In this document: positions 8,145 to 12,275 of the stretch, piece after piece
Layout of the letters: each line of letters opens with the position of its first letter
How positions within the stretch are numbered: position 1 is the first letter of the stretch
Source of the DNA: Rhodoferax sp.
Lineage (GTDB): Bacteria > Pseudomonadota > Gammaproteobacteria > Burkholderiales > Burkholderiaceae_C
Assembly (NCBI GenBank): GCA_021737905.1
Contig: JAIPDA010000049.1
Span: 1-12,275 of the forward strand
Length of the DNA stretch: 12,275 nucleotides
Reading direction: 5' to 3'
Translations under genes and position numbers: made by a program
The notes under the pieces: generated by a model
Told to the model about the DNA's origin: nothing
Seen by the model: only the letters and a program-made list of their open reading frames with translations
Database searches by the model: none

Positions 8145-9122
8145 TCAGTAGTCGAGCAGCACTGCGCCCCAGGTGAAGCCGCCGCCCACGCCTTCGAGCA
8201 TGAGCGTGTCACCTTTTTTAATTTTGCCGCTGCGCACGGCCGTGTCCAGCGCCAGCGGAATCGAAGCGGCCGAGGTGTTGCCATGCTGGTCCACTGTGAC
8301 CACCACTTTGTCCATCGACAGCTTGAGCTTTTTGGCGGTGCTTTGCATGATGCGGATGTTGGCCTGGTGCGGAATCAGCCAGTCGACATCAGCCTCGGTT
8401 TTGCCGGCCTTGGCCAGCACCGCACGAGCGGCGTCTTCAAGCACGCCCACTGCCAGCTTGAAAACTGCTTGTCCGTCCATGGTCAGCAAGGGACTGCCAG
8501 ACGCCTTGCCGCCCGAAACATGCCCGGGAACGCACAAAATATCGACATGTTTACCATCGGCATGCAGGTCTGTGGCCCAAATACCGGGCACATCCGAGGC
8601 CTCCAGCACCACAGCGCCGGCGCCGTCACCAAACAACACGCAGGTGGTGCGGTCTGAAAAGTCCAGAATGCGCGAGAAAACTTCGGCGCCCACGACCAAG
8701 GCCCGGCTGGCGCTGCCCGTCTTGATCAGGGCATCCGCCAAAGTCAGGGCATAGACAAATCCGCTGCAAACCGCCTGCACATCAAAAGCCGGGCAACCGG
8801 CCACACCCAGCTTGTTTTGCAAAATGCAGGCTGAAGACGGAAACACCATGTCCGGTGTCGACGTCGCCACAATGATCAGGTCGATGTCTGCGGCCTGGCA
8901 GCCGGCCGCCTCGATGGCCTTGCGGCAGGCGTGCAGCGCCAGGTCGCTGACGCCAACATCGGCCTCGGCAAAATGTCGCGCCCGGATGCCGGTGCGCTCA
9001 ACGATCCAGTCGTCGGAGGTCTCAACGCCTTTGGCAGCCAGTTCGGCGACCAGTTCGGCATTGCTCAGACGGCGCGGTGGCAGGTAGCTGCCCGTGCCAG
9101 TGATGCGGGAAAAACGACTCAT
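8145..9122 (-). CDS. fabH: 3-oxoacyl-[acyl-carrier-protein] synthase III
   Basis: FabH starts fatty acid synthesis by condensing acetyl-CoA with malonyl-ACP. The 325-residue product has the complete triad: C119 in AVCSGF, H252 in PHQANIRI and N282 in HGNTSAASIP. GVGGGFTWGAVLLDY at the C-terminus is the usual FabH ending. Length matches the family (317-330). ATG at 9122 opens MSRFSRITGTGSYLP; the ribosome site is weak (GAGCC). It sits 29 bases after plsX and 56 bases before fabD in the same direction, as expected for one operon. The acyl-CoA preference cannot be read by eye. Confidence 0.97.
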   Translation of the reverse strand: MSRFSRITGTGSYLPPRRLSNAELVAELAAKGVETSDDWIVERTGIRARHFAEADVGVSDLALHACRKAIEAAGCQAADIDLIIVATSTPDMVFPSSACILQNKLGVAGCPAFDVQAVCSGFVYALTLADALIKTGSASRALVVGAEVFSRILDFSDRTTCVLFGDGAGAVVLEASDVPGIWATDLHADGKHVDILCVPGHVSGGKASGSPLLTMDGQAVFKLAVGVLEDAARAVLAKAGKTEADVDWLIPHQANIRIMQSTAKKLKLSMDKVVVTVDQHGNTSAASIPLALDTAVRSGKIKKGDTLMLEGVGGGFTWGAVLLDY

Positions 9123-9151
9123 TCAGGGCTCACATGAGGGACGAAAGATCG

Positions 9152-10264
9152 TCAATGAACAGGGGCTTGCGGCAAAGTAGAAGACTCTTCAGGGGCTGCC
9201 GTCGCAGCGGCTTCAATCTGGGAAACAGCGGCCACATGCGCCAGCAAAGGTGCCGCATGGGCAATGCGCTCCTTCACTTTTCCAAGCAGGTTGTTAGCGG
9301 CTGCATCATAAGCGCGATTGAGTGCGCGTTCAAAGGCAAAAGCATCTGCCGAACCGTGACTTTTAAAGACCAGGCCACGCAAGCCCAACAGCGCAGCACC
9401 GTTATAGCGACGGTGGTCAACACGCTTTTTAAATGCAGATAGCACCGGATAAGACATGAAAGCAGCAATTTTCGTGAAGATATTGCGAGAAAACTCGGCC
9501 TTCATGAAGCCGCCTATCATGGCCGCCAGGCCCTCGCTGGCTTTGAGCGCCACATTGCCCACAAAGCCGTCGCAAACCACGATGTCCGTGGTTCCTTTGA
9601 AAATATCATTGCCCTCGACATTGCCAAAAAAGTTTAAATCGCCACTTTTAGCGGCAGTTCGCAGCAATTCGCCAGCTTTTTTAATGACTTCGCTTCCTTT
9701 AATCACTTCCTCGCCAATATTCAACAGTCCGACGCTGGGCGCGGGCACATTGGAAATGGCGGCCACCAGGGCCGAGCCCATGACGGCGAACTGCAACAAA
9801 TGGTGCTCGCTGCAGTCGACGTTGGCCCCCAGGTCCAAGACTGTGGTGGCGCCGCCTTTGGCGTTAGGCAGCTGGGTGGCGATGGCCGGGCGGTCAATGC
9901 CATCGACCGTTTTAAGGACATAACGCGAAATAGCCATCAGGGCGCCTGTGTTACCGGCAGATACAGCGACGTCGGCCGCACCATCCTTGACCTGCTGAAC
10001 GGACACCCGCATGGAAGAGTCTTTTTTGCGCCGCAGAGCAACCTCGAGCGGGTCATCCATGGTCACCACTTCAGTGGCCGGAACAATCTGGCAACGCGGA
10101 TGCGCCTGCAACTGGGCAAAACGGGGGTGGGCCGAGAGGCTGGCGGGCAAACCTGTCAAAAGGATGCCGGCATCAGAATGTGAGCTCAGAAATGCCAGGC
10201 TGGCCGGCACGGTCACCGAGGGGCCGAAGTCCCCGCCCATGGCATCAACAGCGATCCTGATCAT
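9152..10264 (-). CDS. plsX: Phosphate acyltransferase PlsX
   Basis: PlsX converts acyl-ACP to acyl-phosphate, the donor used by PlsY to make lysophosphatidic acid; it is a peripheral membrane enzyme linking fatty acid and phospholipid synthesis. The 370-residue product opens MIRIAVDAMGGDFGP and carries the conserved AGNTGA (103-108), LDLGAN (143-148), LLNIGEE (180-186), GNVEG (214-218) and VCDGFVGNVALK (230-241). It is slightly longer than the E. coli enzyme (about 356) because of an Ala-rich, low-complexity tail after about residue 335. The ATG at 10264 matches family starts. No clear Shine-Dalgarno is present; instead a perfect inverted repeat lies 4 bases upstream. A terminator separates it from rpmF. 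Confidence 0.97.
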   Translation of the reverse strand: MIRIAVDAMGGDFGPSVTVPASLAFLSSHSDAGILLTGLPASLSAHPRFAQLQAHPRCQIVPATEVVTMDDPLEVALRRKKDSSMRVSVQQVKDGAADVAVSAGNTGALMAISRYVLKTVDGIDRPAIATQLPNAKGGATTVLDLGANVDCSEHHLLQFAVMGSALVAAISNVPAPSVGLLNIGEEVIKGSEVIKKAGELLRTAAKSGDLNFFGNVEGNDIFKGTTDIVVCDGFVGNVALKASEGLAAMIGGFMKAEFSRNIFTKIAAFMSYPVLSAFKKRVDHRRYNGAALLGLRGLVFKSHGSADAFAFERALNRAYDAAANNLLGKVKERIAHAAPLLAHVAAVSQIEAAATAAPEESSTLPQAPVH

Positions 10265-10268
10265 GGGG

Positions 10269-10283
10269 TGACAGAAACTGTCA
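10269..10283. repeat. Perfect inverted repeat abutting the plsX start
   Basis: TGACAG-AAA-CTGTCA is a perfect dyad with 6-bp arms and a 3-base centre, ending 4 bases before the plsX ATG and covering where a ribosome site would be. It could be a protein-binding operator or a small RNA hairpin limiting ribosome access. No T run follows, so it is not a terminator. No known fatty acid regulator site was recognised in it. Confidence 0.5.
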
Positions 10284-10296
10284 AAAAGAGCTTAAG

Positions 10297-10330
10297 CAAC
10301 AAAACAAAAGCCCGCAGTATGAGTGCGGGC
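10297..10330 (-). terminator. Intrinsic terminator between rpmF and plsX
   Basis: Arms GCCCGCA (10310-10316) and TGCGGGC (10324-10330) pair perfectly over 7 bp around a 7-base loop. On the minus strand the stem is followed by TTTTGTTTTGTTG (complement of 10297-10309). It starts 19 bases after the rpmF stop. It probably ends most rpmF transcripts and lets some continue into plsX, or plsX has a separate start. Confidence 0.8.
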
Positions 10331-10349
10331 TCGCTTGTCTATGCGTGAA

Positions 10350-10532
10350 TTACGCTTCGGACTTGGTTTTAAGCACCTTACGGCCACGGTAAAAGCCGGT
10401 AGGGCTGATGTGGTGACGCAGGTGGGTTTCACCGGTGGTGGATTCAACGGCAATGCCGGGAACATTCAAGGCATTGTGCGAGCGGTGCATACCGCGCTTG
10501 GAAGGTGATTTTTTGTTCTGTTGGACGGCCAT
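10350..10532 (-). CDS. rpmF: 50S ribosomal protein L32
   Basis: L32 is a small basic protein of the large ribosomal subunit. The 60-residue product opens MAVQQNKKSPSKRGMHRSHN and ends RGRKVLKTKSEA, the standard betaproteobacterial L32, and lacks the zinc-binding Cys pairs found in some other L32 proteins. ATG at 10532 has an excellent ribosome site (AGGAG about 7 bases upstream). It lies between yceD and plsX, an arrangement conserved across proteobacteria. A -10-like TATAAT about 120 bases upstream and a terminator just downstream suggest it has its own strong transcript. Confidence 0.97.
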   Translation of the reverse strand: MAVQQNKKSPSKRGMHRSHNALNVPGIAVESTTGETHLRHHISPTGFYRGRKVLKTKSEA

Positions 10533-10651
10533 GATCCGCTCCTGAGGGGGTGTAGGGTTGGTAATTACGCACTACAGCGGGCCTGACTTGAAAAACCATG
10601 AACAACAAAGTTATGGCCGGTCTGGCGATGCAACAGTACGCGAAGCCCTCG

Positions 10652-10657
10652 ATTATA
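10652..10657 (-). promoter_or_regulatory. Candidate -10 element for rpmF
   Basis: The minus strand reads TATAAT (complement of ATTATA at 10652-10657) in the 175-base gap between yceD and rpmF. No close TTGACA match lies 16-18 bases upstream, so only the -10 supports it. If used, rpmF would have a leader of about 110 bases. The rest of the gap shows no other clear signal. Confidence 0.45.
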
Positions 10658-10707
10658 GCGCCTTCGGGGCTGTTTGGACGGCCTGACTTTGCGCCCGGCT
10701 GGAATCC

Positions 10708-11244
10708 TCAGTTTTTCTTGAGCTGGCTAAGCACCGCAAACGGGTTCGGCTTGGCCTGCTCGACCTCGACCGCCGGGTCGCCCGCACTGAAGACCGGGGT
10801 CACCGGGCAGGTCTCATGCATGGGCACCAAGGGCAGCGCCATCAGCAACTCGTCTTCGATCAGCGTCAGTAAGTCAAACTGCGGCAGCATCACCAGCAAG
10901 TCTTCCTCGGACTCGTCATCCTCGGCCATGGCCACTTCTTCGGACTCCACAAAGCGATACCACTGTTCAACTTCAAGCGCTGTGCTCACCACCGCCATGC
11001 AGCGCTGGCAAGTCAGGGGCACAGAGGTATGGGCAGTCAAGTGCAGCCAGACCTGGTCTTCGGCACCGGTCTGAGGGCGCAACTCGGCACGCACCTGCCA
11101 TGCAACGACTGCCTCCGGGCCAAGGCCCTGGGCTTCGTCGGCCAGGCGCTGCAAGTCTTTGAGGGGCGTGACGTCAGACCACGGCTGGCCGTCTTGGGCC
11201 AAAGCTTGAAGGTTCAGCCGCTGGGGCTGGAAATTTCTGGACAT
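10708..11244 (-). CDS. yceD: YceD/DUF177 family protein, 23S rRNA accumulation
   Basis: DUF177 proteins are linked to accumulation of 23S rRNA and large-subunit assembly and nearly always sit before rpmF. The 178-residue product has the family layout: an N-terminal beta-rich part with LTCQRC (C79 and C82), a highly acidic stretch at 99-117, LLTLIEDELLMALPLVPMHETC at 125-146 (read as two overlapping motifs, ending in C146), and KPNPFAVLSQLKK at the end. ATG at 11244 was chosen because MSRNFQPQRLNL matches the family start; the frame is open 47 codons further upstream but that part runs over maf. No Shine-Dalgarno is visible. It is divergent from maf with only 26 bases between start codons. Confidence 0.93.
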   Translation of the reverse strand: MSRNFQPQRLNLQALAQDGQPWSDVTPLKDLQRLADEAQGLGPEAVVAWQVRAELRPQTGAEDQVWLHLTAHTSVPLTCQRCMAVVSTALEVEQWYRFVESEEVAMAEDDESEEDLLVMLPQFDLLTLIEDELLMALPLVPMHETCPVTPVFSAGDPAVEVEQAKPNPFAVLSQLKKN

Positions 11245-11270
11245 GCGGGTCAGTGTAAGAGAATCAGGGC

Positions 11271-11912
11271 ATGACGCCCTCCATCCCAGCCTCCGCAGAG
11301 ACCAGCTTGCCAGCGCAACGCGCACTTGTTTTGGGCTCGACCTCTCGCTACCGCCAAGAGCTGCTGCAACGGCTGCGCACGCCATTCACCGTGGCCGCGC
11401 CCGACGTCGACGAGACACCGCAGCCCGGCGAAGCCCCGGCCGCACTGGCGCAGCGACTGGCGCTGGCCAAGGCGCGTGCAGTGGCCGCCGCCTTTCCCGA
11501 GGCCGTGGTGATCGGCTCCGACCAGGTGGCCGACCTGGACGGCCTGCCGCTGGGCAAACCAGGCACGCACGAGCGTGCCGTGGCCCAGCTGCGCCAGATG
11601 CGCGGGCGCACAGTGATGTTTCAAACCGCGGTGGCGGTGGTCTGCCGGGCCAGCGGCTTTGAACAAGCGTCGCTGGCCGTCGTCAAAGTGCGCTTTCGCC
11701 AACTCAGCGACGAGGCCATTGAAAACTACCTGCGGGCAGAGCAACCCTACGACTGCGCCGGCAGCGCCAAAAGCGAAGGTCTGGGCATTGCCCTGCTCGA
11801 CGCCATTGACAGCGACGACCCCACCGCGCTGGTCGGGCTGCCCCTGATCCGCACCTGCCGCCTGATAGAAGCCGCCGGCATCCGCCTGCTCGGCGCGAAA
11901 GCCGCCGCATGA
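11271..11912 (+). CDS. Maf/YceF-type nucleoside triphosphate pyrophosphatase
   Basis: Maf proteins hydrolyse non-canonical or modified nucleoside triphosphates to monophosphates; the YceF branch prefers 7-methyl-GTP. The 213-residue product has the family motifs: LVLGSTSRYRQELL at 19-32 (substrate loop with Ser and Arg), VDE at 46-48, VIGSDQVADLDG at 80-91 with catalytic-type D84, GKPG at 95-98, and SAKSEGLGIALLD in the C-terminal third. The first about 16 residues are not conserved in the family. ATG at 11271 has AGGG just upstream. The YceF rather than YhdE assignment rests on position next to yceD-rpmF and on GSDQVA; it is moderately sure. Its stop overlaps the next gene by ATGA. Confidence 0.9.
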   Translation: MTPSIPASAETSLPAQRALVLGSTSRYRQELLQRLRTPFTVAAPDVDETPQPGEAPAALAQRLALAKARAVAAAFPEAVVIGSDQVADLDGLPLGKPGTHERAVAQLRQMRGRTVMFQTAVAVVCRASGFEQASLAVVKVRFRQLSDEAIENYLRAEQPYDCAGSAKSEGLGIALLDAIDSDDPTALVGLPLIRTCRLIEAAGIRLLGAKAAA

Positions 11913-12275
11913 GCACTCACGGAAAACTGTACCTGGTGCCCGCACCGCTGGACTTTGGCTGCGAAACCACAGCGCCCTTGCAGCAAGTTATGCCGCAAGG
12001 CACGCTCGAAATGGCTGCCCGGCTGGGCTTTTGGGTGTGCGAAAACGCCCGCAGCACGCGCGCGTACCTCAAGCGGGTCAACGAGTTGCACCCGCTGGCC
12101 CAGACCATTCAGACGCTGCAGATCCAGGAGCTGCCGCGCGAGGTGCATAAAAAAGGTGACCACGGCGGCCAGTTCGACGCCCGCCCGCTCTTGCAGCCCG
12201 CCTTGCAAGGCCAGGACATGGGTCTGGTGAGTGAAGCCGGCATGCCGGCGATTGCCGACCCGGGCTCGTCGGTGG
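11909..12275 (+). CDS. RsmI-like SAM-dependent methyltransferase, 5' part (cut by window edge)
   Basis: The frame from ATG at 11909 stays open for 122 codons to the window end. It opens MSTHGKLYLVPAPLDFG and includes VCENARSTRAYLKRV and GLVSEAGMPAIADPGSSV, the last being the hallmark SAM-binding segment of the RsmI/tetrapyrrole methylase family (COG0313-like). RsmI itself 2'-O-methylates C1402 of 16S rRNA and opens LYVVATPIGN; this protein has PAPLDFG and extra residues instead, so it looks like the RsmI paralogue found beside maf in Burkholderiales rather than RsmI. Its substrate is not known to me. The start overlaps the maf stop by four bases, indicating coupling. The C-terminal part is not in the window. 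Confidence 0.85.
   Translation, partial: MSTHGKLYLVPAPLDFGCETTAPLQQVMPQGTLEMAARLGFWVCENARSTRAYLKRVNELHPLAQTIQTLQIQELPREVHKKGDHGGQFDARPLLQPALQGQDMGLVSEAGMPAIADPGSSV

Noticed and set aside
10279..10284. TTGACA on the minus strand just before plsX as a promoter -35
   Set aside because: A matching -10 would fall inside plsX, downstream of its start codon; the bases belong to the inverted repeat.

Overview
The window is a compact stretch of a betaproteobacterial chromosome, most likely Burkholderiales and probably Comamonadaceae (a Rhodoferax/Polaromonas/Limnohabitans-like organism). The gene order yceD-rpmF-plsX-fabH-fabD-fabG-acpP-fabF followed by degP/mucD-lepA-lepB is typical of that order, and the L32, LepB and FabF sequences read like that family. 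The genus call is inference from recall, not from a search. No mobile element, CRISPR array, tRNA or rRNA was seen.

Layout. From the right end, two genes run on the + strand: maf (house-cleaning nucleotide pyrophosphatase, 11271-11912) and, overlapping it by ATGA, the 5' part of an RsmI-like tetrapyrrole-methylase-family methyltransferase cut by the window edge (11909-12275). Everything else is on the - strand. It begins with yceD (23S rRNA-linked DUF177 protein), rpmF (L32) and the fatty acid/phospholipid initiation block plsX, fabH, fabD, fabG, acpP, fabF. A small Trp-rich membrane protein of unknown function follows. Next come a periplasmic HtrA-type protease (degP/mucD), a 530-bp AT-rich non-coding gap, lepA (EF4) and the N-terminal part of lepB (signal peptidase I), cut by the left edge.

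How the genes work together. plsX makes acyl-phosphate for phospholipid synthesis. FabD charges ACP with malonate, FabH starts chains, FabG reduces and FabF elongates, all on the acpP product. rpmF and yceD tie the lipid block to ribosome assembly. Intrinsic terminator-like hairpins sit after rpmF, after acpP and in front of lepA, so the apparently continuous operon is probably divided into differentially expressed segments. degP, lepA and lepB belong to envelope protein quality control, translation and export.

Most notable points. (1) The rpoE-rseA-rseB genes that normally sit between fabF and mucD in Burkholderiales are absent; only the small membrane ORF remains. (2) The lepA-degP gap holds two perfect DnaA-box consensus sites 11 bp apart, a further one-mismatch site, long A/T-only sequence and a very strong terminator facing lepA with no recognised gene feeding it. 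(3) A perfect stem of an intrinsic terminator separates acpP from fabF. (4) A perfect inverted repeat abuts the plsX start codon.
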